The translations under genes and the position numbers were made by a program. The notes below the pieces were generated by a model that saw only the letters and a program-made list of their open reading frames with translations, had not been told where the DNA came from and ran no database searches. From Papaver somniferum (lineage: Eukaryota; Streptophyta; Magnoliopsida; Ranunculales; Papaveraceae), in NCBI RefSeq assembly GCF_003573695.1, contig NC_039362.1, forward strand, positions 10,112,489 to 10,176,488: DNA of 64,000 bases, given 5' to 3'. Positions 1 through 11,535 of this stretch are shown in pieces (position 1 is the stretch's first letter; every line of letters begins with the position of its first letter).

Positions 1-178
1 TCGAGTAACATCTTAGATGGTTTGTGTGATACAATCATTTGATGTAGGCTTGGATTGTTTCGACAATGATTATTTTCAATATCTTGAAAATTGCTTTGAT
101 GCTAATAGTGTGTGAAAACGGCTACTGTCATTATAGAAGAATGTTTCAATGATTGAAATAAAGAGTTGATGATGTAAC

Positions 179-2530
179 TGTTTGAGCATAGCTCGGTCAA
201 CCTCACATGCGTTGCTATATCAAGCATGTTTGTCAGTGTTAGTGATCAAAACTATAAAAACTTGATTTCTAGCCTATTAGCTAAGTCTCGGACTAGGATA
301 GGAAAAGTGTAGTTGAGCTCAAGGACTTCATGGTGATTCAACAACAACGACGAAGATCTACACCAAGGAACCATGTAACTTCATCAACAAAAAGGTATGT
401 GAAGACTTGAACTTAGATATCACTCGAAAGTCAATCTATTCTTCTTCTACTTCTCATGAGACAAAAGTCGTATGCTATATAGACTGGATCATATACACTT
501 GATATTTCGAGCTGAGTATTCATTGCTTATCTTTTACTCGAAATCATTTGTTGGTAAAGCGTTTCGCTTTGATCAGGTTTATCTTCACCTAGTGACGGAA
601 GTCATGAAAGTTTCAATCTCTTTGGAAATTGCTCTGACGAGAAAGGTCTGTTGTTCTTCACGACTGAATATCGCCCTCAGAGAATGTTTCAATGATTGAA
701 ATAATAGTTTAGATTATATAACCATGTATTCCTTGAACCGAAGTTTTCGAACTTTGTTGATCAAGAGAAATCGGTAGGATTGTGGAATTGGCTTGCCAAG
801 TCCGCAAACTGACGGAAGTTCTCGACTGAGAATTTCTGCAGGGATTTCCAAAACTCGTTTGTGTGATAAGTCCGCGAACTGGCGGAAGTTCTTGACCCGA
901 GAATTTATGCTGAGTTTGGAAAACTCAACCGATTAGCTTAAGTCCGCGAACTTGTTTGTGAACTTAAGAGGTTATGATCTAAAGATGTGCTCTGAACATG
1001 AAACATTAATTATTAAGGAATGCTTTATGCAAATCGTGGCTATAATGTTCATGAGATGATTCTAATCGAATCGAATCATCTTTGTTCCAATTGTGTCTTG
1101 TGTAGTTACATAGGATCTCATAGCAATTGAATAACTCTTAACTAGTTCATTTGAGTCAATTGAACTAGTTATGGTGAAGAATAACATGATTAATATGAGA
1201 TGCTCATATGTTGACCTTTTGGGTTATCATGTTGAACCAACATATGTGTACTCGTTTGGGCATGGTTTTCATGAACCCAGTAAACGTGTATCCAAGTGTG
1301 TGTGACAAGCTATGTCTTTCGATGTAACGGTTGAGAGATACTGGCTTGAATCTAAATCAGGTTTTCATCTAACGATGAATAAGGATTGCTTTGTACCTAA
1401 GGCAAAACCCTGATTTTAAGGTTATATAAAAGAGACGTCTAGCATTGAGCAAACCTAATTCCCACACGTCTGTGTGCTACTAGTGCTCTCGCTAGAGTCG
1501 ATCTCCATTAACTCTTGATTTTCTTCTCTAAACTCGAGTTAACAACTTAAAGACTTCAATGGGATTGTGAAGCCAGACCGATACTACTTTTATCGTAGTA
1601 ATGTGATCTGATCTTGCATCTTCTATCGTACGAGTACAATCCATTGATTGGCTTGAGATCGTGAGAGTTCTCTGATAGGAAATATAAAGAAGTCACAAAC
1701 ATCTTCGTATCACTGTTTGTGATTCCCCGCTTGTTTAGTTAGGAAGGATTGTAGAGAGGTGATTGATTAATCTAGGATGTTCTTCGGGAATATAAGTCCG
1801 GATTGTCAATTGGTTTCTGTTACCTTGATTTTATATCTAAAGAGGGAACATAACCTAGGGTTTATCTGTGGGAGACAGATTTATCCTTTCGATAGACTTT
1901 TCTGTGTGAGACAGATTTGTTTATTATCAAGTCTGTGATTTTGGGTTGCAACAACAATTTGTCGTGGGTGAGATCAACAAAGGGAATCAAGTATGCAGTG
2001 TCCTGCTGGGATCAGAGGTGTAGGAGTACAACTGTACCTTGTATCAGTGGGAGATTGGTAGGGGTTCAACTATAGATCAGTTCGAAGTTAGCTTGGAGTA
2101 GGCTAGTGTGTATTCAATCTAGACTAGGTCCCGAGGTTTTTCTGCATTTGCGGTTTCCTCGTTAACAAAACTTCTGGTGTCTGTGTTATTTCTTTTCCGC
2201 ATTATATTTTATATAATAGAAATAATACAGGTTGTGCGTTCGTGATCATCAACTTCTCTAATTCAACTTTTGGTTGTTGATTGTAGTTGATTGATCCTTG
2301 GACATTGGTCTTTGGTACCGTCCAAGTTATCTCTCTTTGATAAAGACTCGCTATTGATTTTAGATTGAGTAGAAATCAAATCGAGAGATTGAGATATAAA
2401 CCCTTTGATATATCTTTTTATTGATTGAGTCTGACTGTCTAGTTCATTCTCATAAAAAGTATATTGGAGTTTGTCCATACAGATTGTTAAGCGAAATATT
2501 GCGTGGTGTTGTTAAACCCTCGCTTTTTCA
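179..2530 (+). mobile_element. Solo LTR of the SIRE-like copia family, inserted in LTR L1
   Basis: It begins TGTTTGAGCA at 179 and ends CGCTTTTTCA at 2530, giving 2352 bases. A perfect 5-base duplication GTAAC lies on both sides (174-178, 2531-2535). The usual reading is insertion of a full element into an older LTR followed by LTR-LTR recombination that removed the interior. Where L1 and L3 carry palindromic 'gtatgcgtac' minisatellite units, this copy carries 'aagtccgcgaactggcgg' units (about 800-960), so it belongs to another subfamily. No coding capacity is visible; the short ORFs inside are chance. Confidence 0.85.
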
Positions 2531-2649
2531 GTAACCATCTTTGGATATAAGCATATTTAGTGTGTTCGCACATTAGTGTATAAGTCTATAAACCGGGATC
2601 CAAGAGTATGCATATGTGTGTATACGAAATTGATGAAGGAGACAGGTTA

Positions 2650-2870
2650 AGTATGCGTACCTGTACGCATACTGGCGGGAAGTTCTCGAACCGAGAATTT
2701 TTGCTGAGTTTGGTTTTGGTAAAACTCTTAACTAGTCACCTTAAGTATGCGTACCCGTACCTATACTGGCGGAGGTTAACGAACCGAAAATTTCTGCTGA
2801 GTTTGGAAACTTAACAAACTCAAATCTGGTTGCTTAAGTACGCATACCCATACGCATACTTAAGCTGGTT
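2650..2870. repeat. Palindromic minisatellite units in LTR L1
   Basis: Three units about 95 bases apart each contain a near-perfect palindrome. The first has arms AGTATGCGTAC (2650-2660) and GTACGCATACT (2663-2673) around CT. Variants follow near 2744 and 2836. Each of the first two is followed by a 'ggcggaag...gaaccgaga' phrase and a 'tttctgctgagtttgg' phrase. The same units recur in LTR L3 (about 23349-23585). Confidence 0.7.
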
Positions 2871-4455
2871 ACTTTGTCAAGTTGGTCAGTTCATGGACTC
2901 AAACATTTAAATCATAAGGAATGCAATCTTTTCAAACCGTGGTTATAATGTTCATGATTGATTCAAGTGAATCAAACCGATTTGATTTTAATTGTGTTTT
3001 CTAAACAATTGAACAACTCTTAACTAGTTTCATTTGAGTCATTTGAACTAGTTATGGTTAAGATGAATAAGGTTGATATGAGAATAATCATATGGCTAAC
3101 CTCGGTTAACTATTAGTGAACCAACCTGGTGTACACGTTTAGGTACGTTTACATAAACCTAAATGAGGGTACATTTCATTTGTGTGTAACAAGCTAAGTT
3201 CGATCTAACGTTTGAAAGATATTAGCTTGGTTGAATCACGTTTTTCATCTAACGGTGATTATTGAATGCTTTGTTACAAAGGTAACTTGGATTGCAAACC
3301 CTGATTTGAAAACTAGATAAAGGAGAACTCTAGAAACTGGGAAGACTAATCCCCACACCTCCTGTGTGTTACTAGTTTCATAACTAGAATCGATTCTCCT
3401 TTAACCTTAGGTTTCTTCTCGAGACCCCGTAGTTTAACGACTTGAAGACTTCATTGGGATTGTGAAGCCAGGCCCAACTATTCTCTTTTTAGTTGCATGA
3501 TCTGATCTTGCTGTTTCTATCGTGTTGAGTGCAATTGAAATAATTGTGTCGAGATTTTATATCTATGATAGGCAAGATAGAAAAGTAATCACAAACAAAC
3601 TTCATCTCATCGTTTGTGATTCCACAATAACTCGCTAGGCGATTAAGTTTATTGTGAGGTGATTGATAATACTAGGATGGTCTTCGGGAATATAAGTAAG
3701 GTTTATCAATTGGTTCTTGTTCACCTTGATTTATCAAAAGACAGAACAAAAACTCTTGGGTATTTCTGTGGGAGACAGATTTATTCAATCCTATAGACTT
3801 TTCTGTGTGAGACAAATTTTTCTATCAAGTCTTCGACTTTGGATCGTAGCAACTCTTAGTTGTGGGTGAGATCAGCTAAGGGAATCAAGTGCGTCGTATC
3901 CTGCTGGGATCAGAGACGTAAGGAGCGCAACTGTACCTTGAATCAGTGTGAGATTGATTAGGGTTCAACTACAGTCCAGTCCGAAGTTAATTGATAGTAG
4001 GCTAGTGTCTGTAGCGTCTTAATACGGTGTGGTGTTCAATCCGGACTAGGTCCCAGGGTTTTTCTGCATTTTCGGTTTCCTCGTTAACAAAATTCTGGTG
4101 TTTGTGTTATTTTTTTCCGTATTATATTTTTTTATATAATTGAAATATCACAGGTTGTGCGTTAAGATCAATCAATTAGAATATCCAACCCTTGGTTGTT
4201 GATTTACATTGATTGACACTTAAACATTGGTCTTTGGTACCGTTCAAGTAACTCCTCTTATACTCAATCAGGCTCGCAGATTTCTATTTGCTGATTACGG
4301 ATTGAATTAAGAGTTAGAGATATTAAACTCTTTGATATACTTTAATCTGGATTGAGTCTGACTGTCTAGTTGATTCTCTAGAAAGTGTATTGGAGTACAT
4401 CTTCTCAGATTGCCAAACGAATTGTTGGGTGTGGTTGTTAGACCCCCCATTTTCA

Positions 4456-5618
4456 CTTTTTATGTCATATTTTGATGGAAGAAAGGATAAAACTTTTGTT
4501 TACGAGGATTATGTCTATTGTATGTCATTGTGAAAATAGTGATGGAAAATAGGATGAATCCTTGTCTATTCCGTAGTATTTGGTCTATCTCCAATCCACA
4601 TTTTTGTGCATATAATGTGTTTGTTCCATAAGGTTTCTTATGTTGAGCACAGCCGACTGGGTTGATTATTCTCTTATGATTAACTTAGTTATTGCTCCAT
4701 AAGGTTCCCTATGTCAAGAATAACCAACTAAATTAATCATTCTCTTTTGGTTATTTTAGTTGTTGCTCCGTAAGTTCTCTTATGTTGAGCATTTCCGATT
4801 AAATTAGTCATGGGTTTTCTTATGGTTAATTTAATTGAGTATTTTTTGATTCAAATTCATATTCGTATGTGATTTGTTATGTCCAAAGAAATCCTTCTTT
4901 TCTTGTGAAATTAAGGCCGCTCTTGTTGTTCTTTCGGGAATGACATTTTTTGGGGGAGAGTTCTTAATCGAACTTGTGCTTAATTGCAAAATCTTTGTGG
5001 GGAGTGCGGCTGTGGAATATTATAGGGGTTATCTTGTATCTTTATAAACTCCTTGATGAAAGCATTTAGTTTTGGCTTTATGATTGCATATAAAAAGTTG
5101 ATATGTGCTTTCTTTTGGTCATGAAATGTCTCTATGGAAATTTCATTAGGATCCCACTAGTTTTCGTACCTTTGCCAATTTTACTGACAAAAAGGGGGAG
5201 AATTAATGTGTAGTTCACACTAAAAATACATATGGTTTTCGGATCATTATGTAAGGGGGAGTGTTTCCATGTGAGATGGAGTATTGACTAAGGGGGAGTG
5301 ATACATATCACCATAGTATTGTTGTCGAAGTTGTGATACAATTGAACTTTGATGCTGTGTAATAATACTATGACACTATGTAACAATGATTGAGAATTCT
5401 TATTTTCTCATTGTTATAGCTACGAATTTTCAACAACAATGATGCTAAACTTACAACCTTTGGAATCATTGGAGTACTTGGAAGTGACGAAGATTTCGAG
5501 TAATGTTGAAGAACCAAGGATATCATACATGTGGAAGAGAATCTACAAAGTTTATTTATTTATTTTGTATTCCATATGTATTGGAAGTCATGTCACTAAA
5601 ATTGACAAAGGGGGATAT
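4456..5618 (+). mobile_element. Truncated internal region A of the SIRE-like element
   Basis: Between LTRs L1 and L2 lie only 1163 bases instead of a 4-9 kb copia interior. No tRNA-iMet type primer site (TGGTATCAGAGC) follows L1. The region has several 'aaagggggag' motifs (near 5190, 5254, 5290, 5608); a 'gacaaaaagggggaga' phrase is typical of the 3' end of SIRE/Maximus pol and env-like regions (family knowledge). A diverged repeat of about 70 bases occurs three times at about 4621-4850 ('ccataaggt...cttatgttgagca'), but only once in internal region B. No intact gag or pol is present. Confidence 0.65.
5601..5618 (+). other. Polypurine tract of the copia element
   Basis: The sequence attgacaaagggggatat lies directly before the TGTTAGAGCA start of LTR L2. 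The equivalent tract before L3 is the diverged 'attgaaaaatggggatat' ending at 22722. Position and purine run are those of the plus-strand primer site. Confidence 0.7.
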
Positions 5619-6231
5619 TGTTAGAGCACTTCTCGGTCGAACTCGCATGCGTTGCTATCTCAAGCATGTTTGTCAATGTTAGTGATAAAAACTATAAGTC
5701 CTGATTTCTAGTCTACTATTATATAAGTCTCCGACTAGGATAGTAAATGTAGTTGAGCTCAAGACTCCATGGCGATCATCATACAAAGACGAAGAACTAC
5801 TCAAGGAACTTTTGGAACTTCATCGACTAAAAGGTATGTGAAGACTTGAACTTATCTATCACTCAAAATTCTATCTACTCTATATGATATCTTGAGACAA
5901 AAGTTATATTGCTATATATACTATGATTACACACATTTGCTATTTCGAGCCGAGTTTACCTCGCTTATCTATTTCTCGAAATATGTGTTGGTAAGCTTTC
6001 GCTTTGGCCAAGTTCATCTTTACTAGTGACAAAAGTCATATTAGTTTCAATTACTTGAAAATGGCTTTGACGAAAAATGGTTTGTGAATAACAACTATAT
6101 AACTTCCTCTAAGAATGTTTCAATGATTGAAATGAGAGTTTATAATATATAACCTTGGAAGGATATAAACATTGTGTGGTAACACATATGTGCGTAAGTC
6201 TTTATTCCTTGAACCAAAGTATGCATACTTT

Positions 6232-9200
6232 TGTAGATGGGGAAAAATGATTTGCTGGTTTTCAAGGAATTGAGGAGACGACCGTACGGAGGAGACACCT
6301 CGAACCGAGTGAAATGTTAAACCTCACACAGATGCACCGGTGCAAAGGGGGTACTTTAGATTCGAGAGATCAATCTGTAGTACTCCGGCCTAAATAAAGA
6401 CAATGACCGTTCCAGAGTAAATTCGGTCACAAGAGAGGATGGGTTGATCTGTAGGAGGGAAGCTGAGAAATGTGTGGATTCAATGGTAATCAAAGATTGT
6501 GGGTGTGTGAATTCTGAATACGATAAGCTCTGAGTGATTGAAATTTCTCAATTGAGAGTAGTTGCTCAATTGATGAGTTGATGATCTCGTGTTGTCAGTT
6601 TGACGTGAGATTGATGATACTGATGATGATGATTCAATCATGATTCAGAGACTTATTTATATTGCTGGAATTGTAGACACCATGATTCCATGAAGTGTGA
6701 CAGTTGATGGAATCAAGGAGTGGGGAAGTGGAGATCGTGTTTGAAACCAGTTGCTCAACGTGTGGAGACTTGGTCGATTTTCCACCCACTACCTCGTGAA
6801 TTTCTTTAACTGATTGCACGACTTGCTCACATTCCATCGTGTGTTTGAACACACGTGCCGTAGACCGCCAGACTAAAACCCTAAATAATTTCCCCCCAAG
6901 TGACACGATTGACGTCTCGTGGTTTGTTAGTCAATTGATGACTTCGTGGTTTGATGGGACGATGAGTCCATGTAGTCGTTGAGTTGAACATGATGTTCTG
7001 AAACTCGTGAATTGAACATGTCATGAGACAGAGGTATAGTTCTTTCGATAAAGTGAGCAAGTATTTCTCATACGATGGATCGTTGAATATTGATTGTTGA
7101 ACCAATATTCCTTGGTTTGAACAAATATTTATCATCTGAGCAAGTGTTGCTCATGTGATGAATTGTTGAATATTTGGTCGTCTGAGCATGTGTTGCTCGT
7201 CTGATGGATTATTGGCAGCGTACCAAAAATATTAATTAGAATACTGGTCGTCGAACCGAGCATAATAAAAAAAATTAATGACCATGAGGTTGTTATAAAA
7301 TTATTAAGGTTAGAATCTGGAATGATGATCCTTGGATTTAGAAAACCTAATTTGATCAATTGATGATCAATTCATGGTTCGTCAGAATTTCAACCATGGG
7401 ACGAAGGAGGGAGCGACTACATGGGACCGTGGATCAAACATGTAGTGTACATATGCTCACATGAGCAAATACGAAGAACTCCTGAAGAGTTGACGATTTT
7501 TTGGTGGAAGAATGATTAAATGCTGGCTTAATCATTTATTCAAAAATGCTCGTTTGAGCTTTAGGTGAGAAAACCTAATTAATTATGACGAGGCGAGGGA
7601 CCGACCATGGAGTCATGAAACCGGCCCTGGGTTGTCCTGTGACCGTTTGACGATCACTTCATGAAAATTCAAAGTGTTTGGGAGAGTTTTGGACCTAATA
7701 CGAGCAATTGTGCAAATTAGGTCAAAACTTGTGAAAATTGATGGGACCGGCTTCCGTGAGCCAAAGAGCCAATATTGGTCGGTCAAGATAGCGTGCTCGT
7801 GTCCCCAAGGTGTCCGCATCTTAGTCCTGAGAATTTTGATATTTTCTGGCGTGCAATTGAGCATCCATTCGAGAAAATATGTCAAAATTAGGGTTTCGAC
7901 GAAACTGAGGAAAACACCATGAGATGATGAAAATAATTATAAAATAAGGAATGAGGAGGCATGGGACCGCCATGGTCAAGGCATGGTCGGTCGGTCGTGA
8001 CCACGGTCCCGTGGTGCCTTTTCCTTAATTTTATAATATTTTGATGATTTTATGAAAAATTCATGAATTTTGAGAAATTTGATGAATTTTGGGAGTTTCC
8101 ATGAATTAAAGGAGTTTTCATGAGTTCAAGGAAGCAAAAAATATTAAAATAATAAAAAAAGGGCGTGTGTGACCGTGGAAGGCATGGCCGGCAGGTTAGG
8201 GCCCAGTCCCACGAGTTTCCCTAATTTTATAATGATTTTATGAAAAATTCATGAATTTTGAGAAATTTGATGAATTTTGGGAGTTTCCATGAATTGAAGG
8301 AGTTTTCATGAGTTCAAGGAAGCAAAAATATTAAAATAATAAAAAACAAGGGCGCGTGGGACCGTGGAAGGCATGGCCGGCCGGCTAGGTCCCGGTCCCA
8401 CGAGTTTTCCTAATTTTTTAATATTTTTAGGTATTTTGATGATTTGAGGGAATTTTTCCTAATTTGAGAGAAATACCATGAAATCAAGAAATTTGATGAA
8501 TTCAAGGAAAACTAATAATAATAAAACAAAGGGGCGTGTGGGACCGGCAAGGGCATGGCCGGCCGGCCAAGTCCTGGTCCCACAAGTTTTCATAATTTAT
8601 TTTATTTTATTATTATTTGATGATTTGTGCAAAAATACCATGAAATCAAGGAGTTTTTGATGAAATTAGAGAAATAATAATAATAATAATAAAATAATAA
8701 GGAACCGTGGGGTGTGGGGCCGGTCGGGACCAAGGCATGGCTTGTTGGACAATGGTCACGCCCCACACTCCTTTTCTTAATTTTATATTATTTTTTATGG
8801 ATTTGTGGAAGTACCATGAAACCGAGGAGTTTCCTCATGACGAAGGAAATTTGATAAAATGAGAGAATTTTCATCAAATCATGAAAAATGCATTAAAATA
8901 TAAAACTGGCGTGGGATTGACCACGACACGGTCGGTTGGTCGTGTGTCCGTGCTCCCAGCACCCTGGTCAACATTTTTAATTATTTATTATTTTCTTCTC
9001 TATTTTGCATAGGTTCATCGTTTCGTTGTATTTTTGAAATACTCGTTCGTGCGGTGACTGTTAGTGTATCATCGTTGGATACACCTTCACCATTTGAATT
9101 GGGGCTTACTTAGAGGTAGCTCAGACGCCCGGTTGTTGATTATTTATTACTAATTGTGGAATCTAGTGGAGAATAATTCACAAAACTGAGTAATAAAATG

Positions 9201-9900
9201 TTTATTATTAATTATAGGATCAGCTGAGGATTCGACTACGAATTCAGAATAATAAAGTGAGCATTACCATTCCGTGGGATCGTAGAGTCGACCATAGAAT
9301 CAGAGTAATTAAGATTTATCTATTACCATTTATGAGACCAGTTGTGGATTCGATCATGAAATTGGAGTAATGAGATAATATATTTATTGATATTCTATGA
9401 GATCAAGTCGTGGATTCGATCATAGAATCAGAACAATTGTTATTCCCATTCCAGGGGACCAGTCGTGGATTCAACCATGGAATAGGAGCAATTAGGAATA
9501 ATTAACTTTGTGGCTCTATACTAGCAGAGCAAGCTGTCTAGGAGGATTAATTATCCCGATATGAGCTTGTCGATAAGTCATATCCTTTATATAGTCAGGG
9601 TAAACTCGTTGTTTGTTCCTGAAGACGTTATCGCTCTATACTAGCAGAGCAAGCTGTCTAGGATCCGTCCATCTCGTGATGCTATATAGAAATAATCACT
9701 GAAAGTATTCAGTATTCATGAGATATGTCGTTGTCCAGTCGTGAGACTACATATCTACATTGTACTCTGAGAGAAAGTACTCTCTGTTGAGAATTCGATG
9801 AGAGACCCGTGTCTCGATACTCACGTCTGATTGCTGAATCAGAGCTTCGTATAATTATGAGTTTACGAATTTAGCCTTTGTCGAAAATCCACCATCTACA
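6232..9900 (-). repeat. 3' LTR of Tat element 1
   Basis: This LTR is 3669 bases, about 690 longer than its partner because the partner lacks the stretch matching about 7436-8098 here. It contains a 120-base-spaced direct repeat 'ctctatactagcagagcaag' at about 9515 and 9633, reduced in the partner. In the first 200 bases the two LTRs differ at roughly 6-7% of positions by eye. Confidence 0.85.
7960..8960. repeat. Tandem units with GC-rich hairpins inside the LTR
   Basis: About six units of roughly 170-190 bases alternate an AT-rich part ('aaaattcatgaattttgaga', 'caaggagttttcatga') with a GC-rich inverted repeat. The inverted repeat has arms like 'gtgggaccg' and 'cggtcccac' around 'ggcatggccggccgg'. 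Cores lie near 7970, 8170, 8360, 8545, 8715 and 8925. The other LTR (about 19530-20350) has five such cores. No coding sense is evident. Confidence 0.7.
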
Positions 9901-9915
9901 TTAAGTTCCCTGCTT

Positions 9916-9940
9916 ACTGAGGAAAGCTGTGTTCCTCAGT
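9916..9940. other. Perfect 9-bp stem hairpin just inside the 3' LTR of element 1
   Basis: ACTGAGGAA (9916-9924) pairs with TTCCTCAGT (9932-9940) over a 7-base loop. It lies 15 bases from the LTR edge, where the element's polypurine tract would be expected. The tract itself is weak here (minus strand gcagggaacttaa). Confidence 0.55.
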
Positions 9941-10203
9941 CAGCATTAAATGGTGATTTTACGGCCATAAATCATTATACCAGTAATTGAACTTAGTCGT
10001 AAGTTGAGACGTTACCGGATTTAAAGAGCATGAGCAAACCAAGACTTGATGAAGGATTCAATGTCATGATTGGAGCGTCTTTTGATGAACATAAATTGGT
10101 GTTGAACCGCTGGTTTGGACGACGAGTCCGTGGTCGGTTAGGATTCGCGGGTCGGGCCCAATAAGGAAATCCTTAGAAAATTAGGTTTTGGAAATAAAAT
10201 TGA

Positions 10204-10211
10204 TATAAAAG
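10204..10211 (+). promoter_or_regulatory. TATA box of the antisense PMD gene
   Basis: The sequence tataaaag lies about 300 bases inside the 3' LTR. A pyrimidine-rich leader follows about 25-35 bases downstream ('cccacaaccgatcag...'), and a strong splice donor (ccag|gtaagc) at 10352/10353. The position fits a plus-strand promoter independent of the minus-strand LTR promoter. The transcription start near 10235 is inferred from spacing only. Confidence 0.55.
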
Positions 10212-10234
10212 GAATTAATCCTATTTTTTTTCCC

Positions 10235-10352
10235 ACAACCGATCAGTGCTTCATCACCTCTCCACCACCTTTACGCTAGCCTCAGGAGGAAAAATTCGCC
10301 GGCGCTCCACCGTCCGCCGCCGTCCGATCACCGACCGGCCGGCGCCGACCAG
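10235..10352 (+). other. Predicted 5'-UTR exon 1 of the PMD gene
   Basis: A GC-rich, pyrimidine-rich leader with no ATG-led ORF of note lies between the TATA box and the donor GT at 10353. The intron after it contains the assembly gap. A second small non-coding exon is possible at 11358-11431 (acceptor tttgcag, donor gtaaga). The coding exon begins after the acceptor ag at 11521-11522. Confidence 0.45.
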
Positions 10353-10377
10353 GTAAGCGCCGACTTTTTTTTTTTTT

Positions 10378-10569
10378 NNNNNNNNNNNNNNNNNNNNNNN
10401 NNNNNNNNNNNNNNNNNNNNNNNNNNNNNNNNNNNNNNNNNNNNNNNNNNNNNNNNNNNNNNNNNNNNNNNNNNNNNNNNNNNNNNNNNNNNNNNNNNNN
10501 NNNNNNNNNNNNNNNNNNNNNNNNNNNNNNNNNNNNNNNNNNNNNNNNNNNNNNNNNNNNNNNNNNNNN
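10378..10569. other. Assembly gap (192 N) flanked by poly-T
   Basis: The Ns run from 10378 to 10569, with T runs on both sides. The gap probably marks an unresolved homopolymer or short duplication inside the first intron of the antisense gene. True length is unknown. Confidence 0.98.
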
Positions 10570-11357
10570 TTTTTTGCTGTTGTTTACATGAATTTCATGA
10601 AGTGATCATGTTGAGATCATATACATTTGTATACAATTGGTTTGAGTTTTATGAAAAACCCTAGTTTTTGTAAACGTATGTTCGTTCGATCGTTAGTTTT
10701 GTAAACTAACTATAATCCCTGATTTAGGAGAGATTTTTTTTTAGTATATGAACCTAGTTTCAGTGATAAAATTTAGTTTATGATATTTCATGTGTACCAA
10801 GGTTTTATCATAAAAGAAGTGAATTTTCATGAAATCGGAATAATCCTTCGTTTAAAAGACAAATAACGATGACACGAAGGAAAATATGTATGATGAACTT
10901 GTGTCCAGTGATAAAATTTTGATTATGAGATTTCATGTAAATACAAAACTTTATTATATGTATGATATGTGAGCTTTCACAATATTTTTGAAATAAACCT
11001 TCGTTTTAAAGACAAATAACGACGATACGAAGGAAAAATAGTTTATATATATATGCAGCCGTGACATATATTGTGCAAAATATGATGATATATTTTATTT
11101 GCATGAGTTTGTCTTCGTTAGATAAAATCCTTGAGAATTTATGTAAGCAATGTTGCATTAATTGCTGTTTTTTCGAAAAATCAGAAACGTGGGTTTTGAG
11201 GAACCTTCGAAGATAGAAAATATATTTATGATGAAATATTTTATTGTTATGAACTTCATAGGTCAGTTGTGTGAATGTTCACATTATGAAAATTGTGTCC
11301 GTGATTTCATGAAAAATCAGTTTCAGAAATTAAATAAAATTTTGTTCGTTTTTGCAG

Positions 11358-11431
11358 TTTTCGAAGAGACGAACGATTTTGAGGTGTTAACTCTAGCATT
11401 ACTATCACTATTGTTAGTGGAAGTATAAAAG
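11358..11431 (+). other. Predicted 5'-UTR exon 2 of the PMD gene
   Basis: A 74-base segment lies between a good acceptor (gtttttgcag) and a good donor (aaaag|gtaaga). It has no ATG. Use of these sites is a prediction. Confidence 0.35.
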
Positions 11432-11535
11432 GTAAGAGTTAAGAGTTACCATTTTTTCTTGTATTTCCTTGATTTATATCTGGGTGGCATACTGAAGTAG
11501 AATGTAGTGTAAACCTTTTCAGCTACTTAGCAAAG

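Larger units (their letters stand above)
1..4455 (+). mobile_element. Ty1/copia SIRE-like LTR (L1), 5' end outside window, split by a solo LTR
   Basis: The LTR body is seen in two pieces, 1-178 and 2536-4455. It aligns with the copies at 5619 and 22723 by shared phrases such as 'gaatgtttcaatgatt' and 'ggttgttagacccccc', and it ends in TTTTCA at 4455. By comparison with the copy starting at 22723, the window opens roughly 430 bases into the LTR. The gap between the two pieces is a complete solo LTR of the same family flanked by the duplication GTAAC (174-178 and 2531-2535). Assignment to Ty1/copia rests on the LTR ends (TGTTAGAGCA...TTTTCA) and on the adjoining internal region, not on a pol gene. 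Confidence 0.75.

Noticed and set aside
6598..6660. Possible hammerhead ribozyme core (ctgatgatgatg) in the LTR
   Set aside because: No paired stems or GAAA partner at proper spacing could be found.
7613..7922. Overlapping ORFs on both strands in the element 1 LTR
   Set aside because: They lie in non-coding LTR sequence with no counterpart function; typical chance frames.
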